DNA of 64,000 nt, taken from Aedes albopictus (lineage: Eukaryota; Arthropoda; Insecta; Diptera; Culicidae). Where the stretch lies: the NCBI RefSeq assembly GCF_035046485.1, contig NC_085138.1, forward strand, positions 430,019,265-430,083,264, given 5' to 3'. The notes under the pieces were generated by a model. The model searched no databases. It had not been told where the DNA came from and worked only from the letters and a program-made list of their open reading frames with translations. Below are positions 12,601 through 22,699 of this stretch, in pieces (position 1 is the first letter of the stretch; the number at the start of each line of letters is the position of its first letter). Made by a program: the position numbers and the translations under genes.

Positions 12601-13046
12601 ATTCTTTTTTTTTCATTTTTCTTCTTCATTTTGTGCTTTTAGCATCTGCTGATGACCTGTACCCATTGCGTGTTTCTTCTTGTTTATTTGGAATCATTTT
12701 TTCCCAGTTCAGTGATCCAGAGAGATCTTTTTTTTCTTGTCATACCCATCAATTTTCCCAGTAATGCAAGTAGCGATATCTTCAATCTGTCCAAAATACA
12801 TCATTTACCCTATGCTTCATTGCATCGATCTAATATTTCTTCTGTTCTGTTCCATTCCTTTTTCTCCCGCCAAAACAGATGCACTGCGTTGATTACACAC
12901 CGGGAAGCGGAAAATGCCGGGATTATTTCAGCTCGCACTCGGCACGCGCCCAGCAGCATCAGAACCGGATGCTCTCGTGGCTGGCCACCCTAACGCTACT
13001 GCTGGCCATAACTAGCCGGTTGGTCAACCCAAGCGTACTAATTTAA
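3608..13046 (+). CDS. cysteine-rich, probably membrane-anchored host protein (3 visible exons, 5' end missing)
   Basis: Exons 3608-3914, 11668-11782 and 12879-13046 are joined by good splice sites: TTTTACAG acceptor, GTGAGT donor, CCCCAG acceptor, GTAAGT donor, AAAACAG acceptor. The frame runs cleanly through to the TAA at 13044-13046. Exon 1 begins in codon phase 1, so an upstream exon, expected to hold the start and signal peptide, is not visible. The protein has two cysteines near FLRHAPC...YEVC, a long Q/H/S-rich linker encoded by CAG/CAT repeats (3790-3865), then a CC pair spanning the first junction, QCSEFTVRHAC, an FTRKFLDKMSNKLM helix and HCVDYTPGSGKC. It ends in a hydrophobic tail (MLSWLATLTLLLAI) resembling a GPI-anchor signal or C-terminal membrane segment. 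I cannot name the family; extracellular location is inferred from the paired cysteines and tail. The 7.75-kb intron is filled with MITEs; intron 2 (1096 bases) has a long pyrimidine-rich run near 12480-12640. Confidence 0.8.
3915..4969. other. start of intron 1, no recognisable element
   Basis: This is the 5' part of the 7.75-kb intron. The sequence is AT-rich and unique-looking; no open frame, RNA gene or terminal inverted repeat was recognised. Confidence 0.4.
4970..7060. repeat. long degenerate GGAATTCC/GAAGAAATCC repeat tract in intron 1
   Basis: About 2 kb of imperfect, non-phased words (GGAATTCC, GAAGGAATC, GAAGAAATCCC, CTGGAGGAAT) with almost no unique sequence apart from about 5560-5750. 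Minus-strand open frames here read as F/S/R/D strings (SRDSSRDF-like) because the repeat lacks stops in that frame; they are not genes. The origin is unclear; it resembles a decayed minisatellite that spread widely in the genome. Confidence 0.7.
7194..7953. mobile_element. old palindromic MITE with arms of about 190 bp
   Basis: The left arm, from GGCCATTTTTCAGATAGGGT (7194), is matched in reverse complement by the right arm ending CTATCTGAAAATTGGTC (7953). Matching continues inward through GACCAGTTGATCGAT, TTTGTTTGAAAGCTATT, TGTGTTTAGGT and TGCATTTTTTCA. The arms are roughly 80% identical by eye, so the copy is old. No coding capacity. It sits in intron 1 of the cysteine-rich gene. Confidence 0.8.
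8394..8610. mobile_element. 217-bp MITE with TA target duplication
   Basis: Inverted arms of about 48 bp (core GGGACCATTTGGGCAGGAGC) occur at both ends, flanked by TA at 8392-8393 and 8611-8612. A TA target suggests Tc1/mariner-type mobilisation. A related single end occurs at 15478-15570. Confidence 0.8.
9006..9690. mobile_element. tandem dimer of a palindromic TTAA-target MITE
   Basis: It begins GGCGAAGCTGGAAGC after TTAA (9002-9005) and ends with the reverse complement before TTAA (9691-9694). Internally it holds two complete palindromes joined at about 9348 (GCTTCCAAACTGGAAGC). Each half matches the 348-bp monomer at 34272-34619. A TTAA target duplication is typical of piggyBac-type mobilisation, but no transposase is present. 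Confidence 0.85.
9691..10144. other. intronic spacer with a dispersed CATTTATTACGTAACGC repeat
   Basis: No gene. Around 9847-9870 is CATTTATTACGTAACGC, a sequence similar to one at about 33490-33520 (CATTCAAATATTACGTAACG), so it is probably part of a dispersed repeat. Confidence 0.35.
10145..11476. mobile_element. MITE with arms of about 190 bp and TA target, carrying a nested MITE
   Basis: The left end GGCCGACCCTTATTTTGC and the right end GCAAAATAAGGGACGGCC are inverted and flanked by TA (10143-10144, 11477-11478). The arms stay complementary through the AACTTATAACATTTC, GATCATTTTCCACTAACG and AAGGGGTC regions. The element is 1332 bp including the 779-bp insertion described separately. Confidence 0.85.
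10440..11218. mobile_element. 779-bp MITE nested inside the previous one
   Basis: Terminal inverted repeats (TIRs) starting CCGTGATTTCGGGTGAAATT lie at both ends (10440 onward; 11218 backward), flanked by TA at 10438-10439 and 11219-11220. It has no coding capacity. Its insertion separates the two arms of the older element, so it arrived later. Confidence 0.87.
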
Positions 13047-13345
13047 TCGGCGGCCCGCGCGCGCGTGTGGACTGTCGAGTCCTTTCTCTGGGGACGCGGT
13101 GTTCATGGTGCACCTACTGCTACTGGATGCAGCTCGACGGCTATCAACAGCCAGCAGAAACGAAACAAAAAGCTCTATATATAGGAACAACACATATATT
13201 GCTATTATAGGGAAATCTAGTGTTGCCGGAACCTATTTTGTGATCGACGATGACGCGCGAGTGCGGATCTAAGCGTGAATGGGAAACCTACATATACGAG
13301 TGAATACAGTGTGAAATAGTGGAATGGAACATGAATAAATTAAAA
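13047..13345 (+). other. 3' UTR with AATAAA signal of the cysteine-rich gene
   Basis: AATAAA lies at 13334-13339, about 290 bases after the stop codon, in AT-rich sequence. This is a plausible end of the transcript; no cleavage site can be seen directly. Confidence 0.55.
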
Positions 13346-13875
13346 ACTTAAAAGAGAATCCCGCCAGCCAGCCAGCCTGGTTGGTGTGCGTACGTGTTTG
13401 ATTATTGGTCGAAACTGCCCACGAACTTCCTACCTCGGGGGAACCTCAGGTTCCCGGTTGCTTTGTGTGTACACGTACCTAACTACAATGTTGTTGGAAA
13501 ATGTTTTGCGGATTTTTTATTGGTCATCATCATCATCATCATCAAAAGTATTGTGTTACGACCGACTGGCACTGAGTGAATCGACTTTATTGCAATTTTC
13601 ACAAAGTTTGAAAGGCCGATCATAGGCTAGCGAGCTGGTTTGCCTTTTCAGATGAGAATTTCGGGGAACATATGGTGGAAATGTGGTTTTTGTTCTATCG
13701 CTGGCAGCGGTATCGGTAGACGTCAACTATGTTCGTATACTTGGACAAAACGTTTTTTTTTTTATGTCGAACAATAATAATTTACGATCCAATTTCGGTT
13801 ATTTGATTTTCAATTCAATAAGAATTTCCTAGAAACGTTATGTGATCTTTAATTTTTTTTTATTTTATATCTTTA
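13346..13875. other. intergenic stretch, nothing recognised
   Basis: Contains a short CATCAT microsatellite at about 13522-13541. Small open frames have no family features. Confidence 0.35.
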
Positions 13876-14190
13876 CTAGCTGCCCCGGCAAACGTTGTCT
13901 TGCCAAGCTGTGGTGGTTTGACAACTGTTGAGCTTAAAACATCACCGCACTCTAGATTGTTTTCATTTCGATCGTGTTGATTTCCTTCCCAGCTCATGAA
14001 AAATCAGTACTTCATAAATTTTATTACTTTTCTAGTTGATTTTTATAACTTTTTGTACATATAAACACAGCCACCATGAATACGAACCGAACCGTGCAAG
14101 AGTCATGCTGATCGGTTCATCCGTTCTTGAGTTTTATTGCCTCAAAGGAATGTCAAACTCATTTTTATATATATCGATCATATCGTGAAT
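13876..14190. repeat. dispersed repeat of the CCCGGCAAAC...TATATATAGA family, copy 1
   Basis: Begins CTAGCTGCCCCGGCAAACGTTGTCTTGCC and ends in a TATATATAT run. The same head and tail pattern recurs at 21747-21998 and 31158-31427, so it is a dispersed element, but I could not assign it to a superfamily. No coding capacity. Confidence 0.5.
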
Positions 14191-15477
14191 TTCTACACTA
14201 ATGCTAGTTCTTCACACACTCTTGATTGGAAACTGTCAGATTTATTTACTTATACATTTCTTCTCTATTTTCGTATACACTTCTGTTTTGGTTTTTCTTG
14301 TACCAAAGTATTCAACAAACCGAGTATTAAAATTATAAGTGTGTTATGTGGTATAGATATAGCTAATTAAAAAAAAGACACTACACCGTCTTCAGCCAGA
14401 GGCTGCACAGACTGAACATTACATACACGAGACAACGCATGACACCCATAACTCCAGCTTTCTTCCTAGTTATTATCCATCAAAACTAGTTGGTGTAGCA
14501 ACACACTTTGAGTATGAATTTTACATATTTTTTTATTTACTGCAATTAACAGTTTTGCCTCATATAAGGGCTTGACAAAACATGAAATATTGGACCATAG
14601 CAGGCTGTGCGCGCGAGTGGATGCGTTTTAAAAACTGTCACGTGTTTTCTTTACTCTGCGTTGTTGTGAATGTGGCCGGCCGAATCGAGTTTAAATGCTT
14701 GCAAATTGATCTTCGCTGATCAATATATTTCTCTTACATGACGGTTTAGTGGATCACGTAGTGTTGAGTAGGATAATTCACAATTGATGTGAGAGCCTGT
14801 CTTATTCGTATCGCGGTGCCGGAATTCGTCTTTATTTTCGCGTGATATCCGTGTAAGTTTTGGTGATTTGGTGCTAGATGTCCGGGAGACGCCAATGGAA
14901 GTCAATAATTCAGTCTCGAGAGTATTGGAATTCGTATGATTTGGTGAGTTTGTTTCTGTATATAGTTTTGGTGCTATTGACCAAACGTATACTTTGAACA
15001 TTGACCAATCGTATACTTTGGACTTAACCCTTCCAATAACAACCCCCAAATTCCCGTGATACCTGAGAGGACGTAGATGTCTGTACATACCTTTCTAAGG
15101 TGCTCAACTAATCTTCCTTACCATCCCTCAGCTGTCGCAAGGATGTGACCAAGACAGCTTTCGACCGTTGGAGGATTGCATCAATCTTGCCTAAGTGCCA
15201 ATGCCACCTACGAATTTGTGCGACTAGCTTAATGCTTATGCTAATTCTAATGCTAGTACATATAAAAGATTGACAAAACACTAAAAAATATTCCCCACTG
15301 CCAGTTGTGTATTGGCATTCACAAAATAATTTATAACTTGCCATGGATTGACTGATGCTGTTTACAGGTTCAAAATGCTGCCATCACGGCCAGGAAGGTT
15401 GCATTGACTGCAAAACTGCACAGAACCCGTCTACCGTCAGTTCCGTGTATCCATGCTTATGATCGCGAAGTGGTGGG
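14191..15477. other. intergenic stretch, probably old repeats, none identified
   Basis: No intact gene. Minus-strand open frames (14720-15088, 15108-15344) show no motif. Around 15230 is TTAATGCTTATGCTAATTCTAATGC, a short internally repetitive patch. Confidence 0.3.
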
Positions 15478-15567
15478 ATGGGGGCCATTTGGGCACGGGC
15501 CCTTTTTTGGGCGCTTGCTGAATAACTTTTGAACCGATTGACCTGATTTTTGAAATGTGGCCAGATA
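15478..15567. mobile_element. truncated end related to the 8394-8610 MITE
   Basis: GGGGGCCATTTGGGCACGGG followed by CTTTTTTGGGCGCTTGCTG aligns with the MITE arm at 8394. Only one end is present because another MITE end follows directly at 15568. Confidence 0.55.
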
Positions 15568-15784
15568 CAGGGGATAGACAAAATGATCGGGATAGGCAAA
15601 ATTTTCACTTTTCGAAAAATGTTCAACTAGCTGTAACTTTTCGAAAAGTGCATCGAATATTCTCAAACTTTTACTGTAAGTTCATCAACTAGTTGTTCAT
15701 CTATGGTCCAAATTTGAAAAAGATCGGGCAATTCTCCATGAAGTTATAAAGAATCTTGGAAAAGATAAAATTATGTGATAGCTA

Positions 15785-16707
15785 CAGGGGGTGGGCAAAA
15801 TGTTTGGGATAGGCAACTTTTTTTCTCCCACAAAAAAATTCAATATGCTGTAACTTTTCATAGAGTGCATCAAAAAATCTCAAATTTTGACAGTTTGTGA
15901 ATCTATTATATGTGCATCATTGGTACAAATTTGGACTCGATTGATTAATCTTTCGCAAAGTTAGAACCGTTAGGGTAAAACACTATTTTTCAGACAACTC
16001 ATTTTTGAGCTGTCATATCTCGGAAACCAGTGAACCAAATTGAATGATTTTTTTACCGTTTATCAACAATATATTGATACTTGATACAACGTTATAAAAT
16101 GTAATATTTTCTCACGGCGAATTAAGTTATACTTGGTTGAAATTTTTACCCATATAAACGAAAATAAGTCAAATTGACAATACCACACAAAAATTACCAA
16201 AAGTGTTCTTCCTTTAATCTTAATAGGCTCTAACATATATGATTAACGATAACTTGAGAACAGAAGTGGAAAATCTTTGGACATCAACACTAAAATTTAT
16301 TGACATTGACGTAGAAAAATTAAATTTTTTCGAGAAAAATCCAAAAAGTGTCAATCCATGATAACTTTTTTCAACATTCAAAAAGTATCTATGTTTTAAT
16401 AGTTTGTGAAGCATTTGTATATTGTTAGCGCACGTTCAAAATTTCATTCAATTCGGTTCACTGGTTTCCGAGATATGACAGCCCAAAAATGAGTTGTCTA
16501 AAACATAGTGTTTTACCCTAACGGTTCTAACTTTGCGAAAGATTAATCAATCGAGTCCAAATTTGTACCAATGATGCACATATAATAGGTTGACAAACTG
16601 TCAAAATTTGAGATTTTTTGATGCACTCTATGAAAAGTTACAGCGTGTTGATTTTTTTTTGTGGGAGAAAAAAAGTTGCCTATACCAAACATTTTGGCCA
16701 TCCCCTG
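15785..16707. mobile_element. 923-bp MITE with inverted arms of about 280 bp and TA target
   Basis: The left end CAGGGGGTGGGCAAAATGTT and the right end AACATTTTGGCCATCCCCTG are inverted and flanked by TA (15783-15784, 16708-16709). Arms match inward through the CAACTTTTTTTCTCCCAC, CTGTAACTTTTCATAGAGTG, CATCATTGGTACAAATTTGG and TTAGAACCGTTAGGGTAAAA regions to about 16040 and 16450. A second, related left end starts at 15568 (CAGGGGATAGACAAAATGAT), suggesting a tandem or nested arrangement. Confidence 0.85.
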
Positions 16708-16849
16708 TAACTTTGAGCTGTTATATCTCCGAATTCAATGAACTGATTTCAATTATTTCATGATTTTTTAGTAAATTGATCTATTTTTAATATGCATCCC
16801 ATTAGCCCGTTACAAATATTTATTTCACTTTTTGTCCCACCACACTTTG

Positions 16850-17007
16850 GCTGGTCGAGGGGGGATCAGTAGTTCCCTAATGGATCAGTAGTTCCCTCAA
16901 GCTCGGAACAAGTCCAAAGGATCACGGTAACAAACATTGAGTGCAGGTTGCGAAGAGATAACGGGAGTCTACAGACCCGATCTCGAATAAATGTTATGTT
17001 ATGTAAA
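16850..17007 (+). mobile_element. possible 3' end of a non-LTR element with (TTATG)n tail
   Basis: Sequence ending in GATCTCGAATAAATGTTATG is followed by a short TTATG repeat. Such pentamer tails are usual at LINE or SINE 3' ends. No coding part was recognised upstream, so the assignment is weak. Confidence 0.3.
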
Positions 17008-17223
17008 TGAGATGTTACCCTACATGCACCACGACAGCGTAGCTCACGTTCAGCGAGCCTGTTTGGGTCATATTGACCCCAACATCCTACTAGGGTTTAG
17101 AAGTGATACCCTGGAGTTGGGGGTCCGAGGTCTCTAAACCAAGTAACACTGGATAGGCAGTGAACGTGAAGAATCCGGGGAAGTGAAAAGTACTATAAAG
17201 AGCACACGTCGCGGCATCCTTTT

Positions 17224-17277
17224 CTTCTTTTTGGCGTAACGTTCCCTCTAGGACAAAGCCTGTTCTTCAGCTTAGTT
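17224..17277 (-). mobile_element. terminal fragment of a Feilai-type SINE
   Basis: Read on the minus strand, CTAAGCTGAAGAACAGGCTT followed by TTGTCCTAGAGGGAACGTTACGCC-like sequence and an A-rich tail resembles the 3' part of the Aedes Feilai-type SINE as I remember it. It abuts the left end of the foldback structure. The family name is from memory and unconfirmed. Confidence 0.5.
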
Positions 17278-17499
17278 TTAGCGTCATGACTAATGTTGCA
17301 TACTACCGTCACACACTACATTCATGCTGCCGTCGATGCATGAATGTCGTCTACCATGAATGTAACATCTGGCACCATGATTGTAACACAAATCAAGATG
17401 ATGGGAGAACAAAATGACAGTTTTGAAATGTAGAGCTGGAATTCCAGTGGTTTCGAACACTGCGAAAGAAAAATGCGGATAACTCGTGCTAGAGGGTGT

Positions 17500-18795
17500 T
17501 AAGGGCGTTACTTGAGGACTTAGGGGGTTTTAGGGGGATTTCAGAGGCATTCCTAGAAGCTTTAGAGCATTTTCAGCAGATTTCAAAAACGTTACGGAGG
17601 CGTTACATGACATTTTTGAGAGTTTCGGATGGTATAAAGTGCGTTATATGGGGCTTTTGGGGGTTTTGGGGGATTTCGGAGGCATTTTATGAAACTGCAG
17701 AGCATTTTCAGCGGGTTTCAGAAACTTTACGGAGGCGTTACATGGCGTTTTCGGGGGTTTCGGAAGGTCTGAGATGCGTTACATGGGGTTTCTGGGAGTT
17801 TAAGAGGGATTTCGGAGGTATTCCAATGGGCTTCAGAGCATTTTCGGTGGATTTTAGCAACGTTACGGAGGCGTTACATGGCGTTTTCAGGGGTTTCGGA
17901 GGGTCTGAGGTGCGTTACATGGGATTTCAGGGGGGGGGTTTAGGGTGATTTTGGAGGCATTCCAAGAAGCTTCAGAGCATTTTCAGCGGGTTTCAGTAAC
18001 GTTACAAAGGCGTTACATGGCGTTTTCTTGGGTTTCGGAGGAGAGGGGAGGGATTTTGGAAGCATTCCAAAGTGCTTCAGAGCATTTTCGGCGAATTTCA
18101 GAAACGTTACGGAGGCGTTACATGGCGTTTTCTTGGGTTTCGGAGGGTCTGAGGTGCGTTACATGGGGTTTCTGGGGGTTTTAGGGGCATTTTGGAGGCA
18201 TTCCATAAAGCTTCAGAGCATTTTCAGCGGGTTTCAGTAACGATACAGAGGCGTTACATGGCGTTTTCTGGGGTTTCGGAGGGTCTGAGGTGGGTTACAT
18301 TGGGTTTCTGGGGGTTTAAGCGGGATTTTGGAGACATTCCAAAGTGCTTCAGAGCATTTTCGGTGAATTTCAGAAACGTTACGGAGGCGTTACATGGTGT
18401 TTTCTGGGGTTTCGGAGGGCCTGAGGTGCGTTACATGGGGTTCCTGGGGGTTTTAGGGAGATTTTGGAGGCATTCCAAAGAGCTTCAGAGCATTTTCGGC
18501 GGATTTCAGAAACGTTACGTAGGCGTTACATGGCATTTTTTTACTCGGAGTCGGGTCTGAGGTACGTTTCTGGGGGTTTTAGGGGGATTTCGGAGGCACT
18601 CCAAGAAGCTTCAGAGCATTTTCGGAGGATTTCAGAAACGTTACGGAGGCGTTACATGAAGTTTTAGGGGATTTTGGAGGATCTAAGGTGCGTTACATGG
18701 GGTTTTAGGGGGTTTAAGATAGATTTCGGAGGCATTCCAAGAAGCTTCAGAGCATTTTCAGCGGATTCGATTTCAAAGTCGTTACAGAGGCATTT
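17500..18795 (+). repeat. tandem 137-bp satellite, left arm
   Basis: About nine imperfect copies of a unit of roughly 137 bp containing GGCGTTACATGGCGTTTTCT, GGAGGGTCTGAGGTGCGTTA, GGGGGATTTTGGAGGCATTC and CTTCAGAGCATTTTC. Open frames here (WGFWGVLG-like strings) are by-products of the repeat and change frame from unit to unit. Confidence 0.9.
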
Positions 18796-19936
18796 TTGAG
18801 GATGGCGGAAACCCTCAGCAGTGTCCCTATATTGTCCCCGAAACCCCAAGCGGCATATTTAATTCCAAAATGGCCTAGGATATCGGGTTTCAACATCAAC
18901 TCAATTAGCCAGGTCCGAAAATATCGGTATGGCATGAGACTTTTTGATTTGTTAGACGTGGGCCGTAACTATTCAGTTGGGAGCCACTGACTTGTGTTCC
19001 CCTGCTCCATTGGTGGTTATGACCCTCGGAACGCACAATCCGAAAATCTTTGTCTCCGCTTCTTCACACTTCCGGTTCCTAAGTTATACGCATGTCCCGT
19101 TCGCAGTTTTCGGAACCACTGGTGTTTCATTAGTTCACTCAATTTGAAAATCCACTACATTTTTTGCTGTGATTAAAAAAATGTCACAGTCACCCATAAA
19201 TATTTCATCCGGTCATACGTGAATGTTTTTGTTGCATGAAAGTCAAGACCATACACCCACGATTATCATGCAAACTACAGTTTTTGACAGTACATTTTGG
19301 ATCACTGGTTGTTGCGACGCCGCAACAAAATAATTTTTCTGGACCACTCTAATAATGGACCCGTCTAGTAGCAGCATAACTGCAGCATGACAGTTCTCGA
19401 GCGCATTGGTATTGCTGGAAGCTACCAAAGTTGAAGTGCGGTACACAGTGATAAATACCCGTAAGTAAACCTGGAAGGATAAGGACGATTGTAAATAGTC
19501 AGTGAATTTGAGTCAATTATTTACCTGGATGTTTTTTCCTAGCCGTGCAGAAACCAGTTCTTGGCGATTCCTGAAACAAGGAAAATCGCCGTAAAAAACT
19601 TACCGCGCCAGTGGATTCTGATGTAAGTAGATGAAACCTAGAGAAATTGCATGTGAATGGGTTAATAATAATCGCACATATTTGTGACTCCAAAAATAGC
19701 TTTCACGCAGTGTACACCGACTAGGGTAGCGGTTCCCAATATCGGCCAACTAGGTTGGACAATTTAGAAAGGAAGTCGTGGAAAAGGAAACCACTTAATT
19801 GTGAGTAGTCTTAAGTTAAATTAGTATAAGGAAAAAGTTTAATAATTTGTTTTAATAAAATTCGCAGTTTAAGCATTGCTGAAAACCAGTCGGCTGCTCT
19901 AAGAATTTCGGTTTCCCTCTCGGGAACACTGGTTTT

Positions 19937-20013
19937 GTATGAGCACGTCCACAGTTATTAACTGAGGGCTTTCTCTGCCAATGACCATTATTGCATTGTT
20001 AGTTTTGCAGAAA
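19937..20013 (-). mobile_element. Feilai-type SINE fragment
   Basis: TGAGCACGTCCACAGTTATT, then AACTGAGGGCTTTCTCTGCC and AATGACCATT, match the middle-to-3' part of the SINE at 20771-20966 in the same orientation. No promoter boxes are left. Confidence 0.55.
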
Positions 20014-20039
20014 GAGATTTTACAGACATAACTCACTAT

Positions 20040-20270
20040 ATCCAGGAGACAGTATTCGGTCAATGAAAGGCACGAAAGCTTCTTGAAATTCTTCTGAAAG
20101 CATCAGAACCGTCTTCGAAATCAACTTAAACCTCTTGAAACTCCCAAAAACTCCAATGAAAACCCTTCTGAAACCACCTAACATCTCCTGGGACGATCAT
20201 GGAACCCGTTGAAACGACCCCGAATACTTTTGAGAGCCCCTGAAATTAAGTTCCCCTGATAACTCCTCAA
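20040..20270. repeat. low-complexity CTTCTGAAA/CTCCTGAAA repeat before the gap
   Basis: Loosely periodic CTTGAAACTCC, CTTCTGAAACC and CCCCTGAAATT words. Such sequence probably caused the assembly gap that follows. Confidence 0.5.
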
Positions 20271-20770
20271 NNNNNNNNNNNNNNNNNNNNNNNNNNNNNN
20301 NNNNNNNNNNNNNNNNNNNNNNNNNNNNNNNNNNNNNNNNNNNNNNNNNNNNNNNNNNNNNNNNNNNNNNNNNNNNNNNNNNNNNNNNNNNNNNNNNNNN
20401 NNNNNNNNNNNNNNNNNNNNNNNNNNNNNNNNNNNNNNNNNNNNNNNNNNNNNNNNNNNNNNNNNNNNNNNNNNNNNNNNNNNNNNNNNNNNNNNNNNNN
20501 NNNNNNNNNNNNNNNNNNNNNNNNNNNNNNNNNNNNNNNNNNNNNNNNNNNNNNNNNNNNNNNNNNNNNNNNNNNNNNNNNNNNNNNNNNNNNNNNNNNN
20601 NNNNNNNNNNNNNNNNNNNNNNNNNNNNNNNNNNNNNNNNNNNNNNNNNNNNNNNNNNNNNNNNNNNNNNNNNNNNNNNNNNNNNNNNNNNNNNNNNNNN
20701 NNNNNNNNNNNNNNNNNNNNNNNNNNNNNNNNNNNNNNNNNNNNNNNNNNNNNNNNNNNNNNNNNNNNNN
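20271..20770. other. assembly gap (500 N)
   Basis: Exactly 500 N characters, the usual placeholder for a gap of unknown size. Anything in the centre of the foldback element, including a transposase, could be hidden here. Confidence 1.
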
Positions 20771-20966
20771 TAGTTATTAACTGGGAGCTTCCTCTGCCAA
20801 TGACCATTTTGCATGCGTATATCGTGTGGCAGGCACGAAGATACTCTATGCCCAAGGAAGTCAAGGAAATTTCCTTTACGAAAAGATCCTGGACCGACCG
20901 GGAATCGAACCCGTCACCCTCAGCATGGTCATGCTGAATACCCGTGCGCCTCGGCTATATGGGCAC
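20771..20966 (-). mobile_element. tRNA-related SINE, Feilai type
   Basis: On the minus strand the element starts GCCCATATAGCCGAGGCGCA. This contains an A-box-like TAGCCGAGGCGC (20949-20960), and a B-box GGTTCGATTCCC follows (20900-20911). Next comes a tRNA-unrelated body with GGATCTTTTCGTAAAGG and TTGACTTCCTTGGGC, running into AATGGTCATTGGCAG and the N gap. The promoter boxes and body match the Feilai SINE of Aedes as remembered. The 3' end is lost in the gap. It is not a functional tRNA gene: it has no acceptor-stem pairing and an extended body. Confidence 0.75.
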
Positions 20967-21218
20967 GTATGTGAACAGCAATTTATTTATGAGCTTAACA
21001 AACGTCACAAGTTTTTGTTTGTTCGATTTGCCCTTACTAGCTTTAATATAAGCTGAAGAAGAACTTTTTTCTACACGTTAAAAAGCTTATAATCCACAGA
21101 TTCCGAAAGCTGATTATTGTGGTCTACATAAGTTGAACAAATGATTTTGATGTTCAATACTGCAGCTATTGTGGGAGCGTTCAATAATGGTTTAACAGAA
21201 AGCTGTATAAACGGATTT

Positions 21219-21716
21219 CTAATCTAATCTAATCTAACACATACGCAGCCAGTACAAGAAAGCATCCTGGAAAATAATCGGGTTAGATTACGTCCAATTT
21301 TTTTTTTGTCAATATTGATGCTTGTAGCATATGAGATATGACACAAGCATCAAAGCGGCCAGGCCTACTGCGTAGCGTTTACCGCAGAGATGATTCTTTG
21401 AAATGATTTGATCATAAACTTTCGTTCAACATCGATTCACTTCTCGAACCTACAGGGGAGGAAGGATGCGTGGACATACCGTACCAAACGCTCCGAGATT
21501 TGCGAAAAATATAGTTGAATAATGTACATTATAATATAATAAGAAGCATGAAACGTTCTCACCAAGTTTATCGATGTATATCTACGTCACGGTCTATTTT
21601 TGTTGCTCTAACGACGTCCAACGGCTTTATGTTGATTGTTTCATAACTGCTCCAGATTTGTATGTAATCACAATTATTCTTGCCTATCCGGTGGCAGCTT
21701 CACATCAACTCACAGT
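21219..21716 (-). mobile_element. 5'-truncated non-LTR insertion with 19-bp target duplication
   Basis: The 19-bp word AAGCTGTATAAACGGATTT occurs at 21200-21218 and again at 21717-21735. Read on the minus strand, the intervening 498 bp ends in a (GATTA)n tail next to the first copy. A long variable TSD plus a pentamer tail is the hallmark of LINE-mediated insertion. No coding region or Pol III promoter was recognised, so it may be a truncated LINE 3' UTR or a SINE. Confidence 0.65.
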
Positions 21717-21746
21717 AAGCTGTATAAACGGATTTATGATTTACTA

Positions 21747-21998
21747 GCTGAACCCGGCAAACTTTGTCTTGCCTACTGCGTTTTTTGACGTTTCAAGTCC
21801 CTTGCCAAGCCCAAGTCCCCGTTCAAAATGTATGAAAACTCGATTTGCAAAAACTCTCTATTTGTCCATGTTTTTTGCCTCATAAACCTCCCTTGGGTGA
21901 AAACTAACAGAACAAAACTTAGACGACCCAATTCGGACCATCCGTTCGCAAGTTATGCGCGGTCCCACGTATGCCACTGTATTTTTATATATATAGAT
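21747..21998. repeat. dispersed repeat of the CCCGGCAAAC...TATATATAGA family, copy 2
   Basis: Head CTAGCTGAACCCGGCAAACT, body with CCGTTCGCAAGTTATGCGCG, tail TTTTTATATATATAGATT. Same family as 13876-14190. Confidence 0.55.
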
Positions 21999-22261
21999 TT
22001 GTTCGATTATCACTTTTCGATTGAACAACAGACCAAAGTGATTATAATGGAACGTTCCTCATTATTAAATATGTATTGATGTTTGTTGCACACCAATGCG
22101 AAATATTCAAAACATTTGCTAATTTTCGTAGTAATTTCAAAGTTGTAGTCATCTTCACAAATTTTCTTTAATAAATATTTACAACCTTTCATAAATCTGA
22201 ATATTGATCTTTCACAGCTTTGTGAAGATGTTTCACTCTCACGAGCAACTTGCCAATCCCA

Positions 22262-22330
22262 GGATAGTGTAGTCGGTAAGGCACGCAACGGGTGATTGGG
22301 AGATCACCAGTTCAAATCCCAAGTTGAGAA
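22262..22330 (+). repeat. tRNA-like sequence, probably a SINE head or tRNA relic
   Basis: GGATAGTGTAGTCGGTAAGG looks like a D-arm with A box (22265-22277), and AGTTCAAATCCC (22309-22320) like a T-arm B box, 44 bases apart. The acceptor stem does not pair and the anticodon arm is poor, so this is not called as a tRNA gene. A tRNA-derived SINE promoter is the simplest reading. Confidence 0.45.
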
Positions 22331-22699
22331 ATTTTTAGAAGAGCTTGTGAGTTATAAATGCGTTTAGATCCGACAAATTTACATGATTGGACTATAATTG
22401 CTTGTCGCACTTCAATTTGTTTTTGTTTTCGCAGCAGGTTATCATACCTGAATACAAGTTACTACTGTAAAGCCTGTTTCGCGCTTGCAGAAAAGATAGC
22501 TGAATAACTTCTCCACTTTTGTTTGAACAACGCCTGATTACAAGCTGTGATGAAAAAAAGTTAAACTGTTATTCAATTAAATGTGGAATAAAAATGTCAT
22601 TGCAATGTTGATTAAATAAGTGATTGTTCCTTGAAACTGCTAAAGGGTTTTTCGTATTTACCAAATTTTCAAGAAATTACTAGATTAATTTTTGAATAA

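Noticed and set aside
17496..18667. Several overlapping open frames with WGFWGVLG-like repeats
   Set aside because: They follow the 137-bp satellite unit, change frame between units and appear on the opposite strand of the other arm; satellite by-products.
19677..19931. Possible solo LTR (TGTGACTCC...GGGAACA) in the foldback centre
   Set aside because: TG/CA-type ends and an AATAAA are present but no target duplication or second copy was found.
22262..22330. tRNA gene
   Set aside because: A and B boxes present, but acceptor stem and anticodon arm do not fold; more likely a SINE head.
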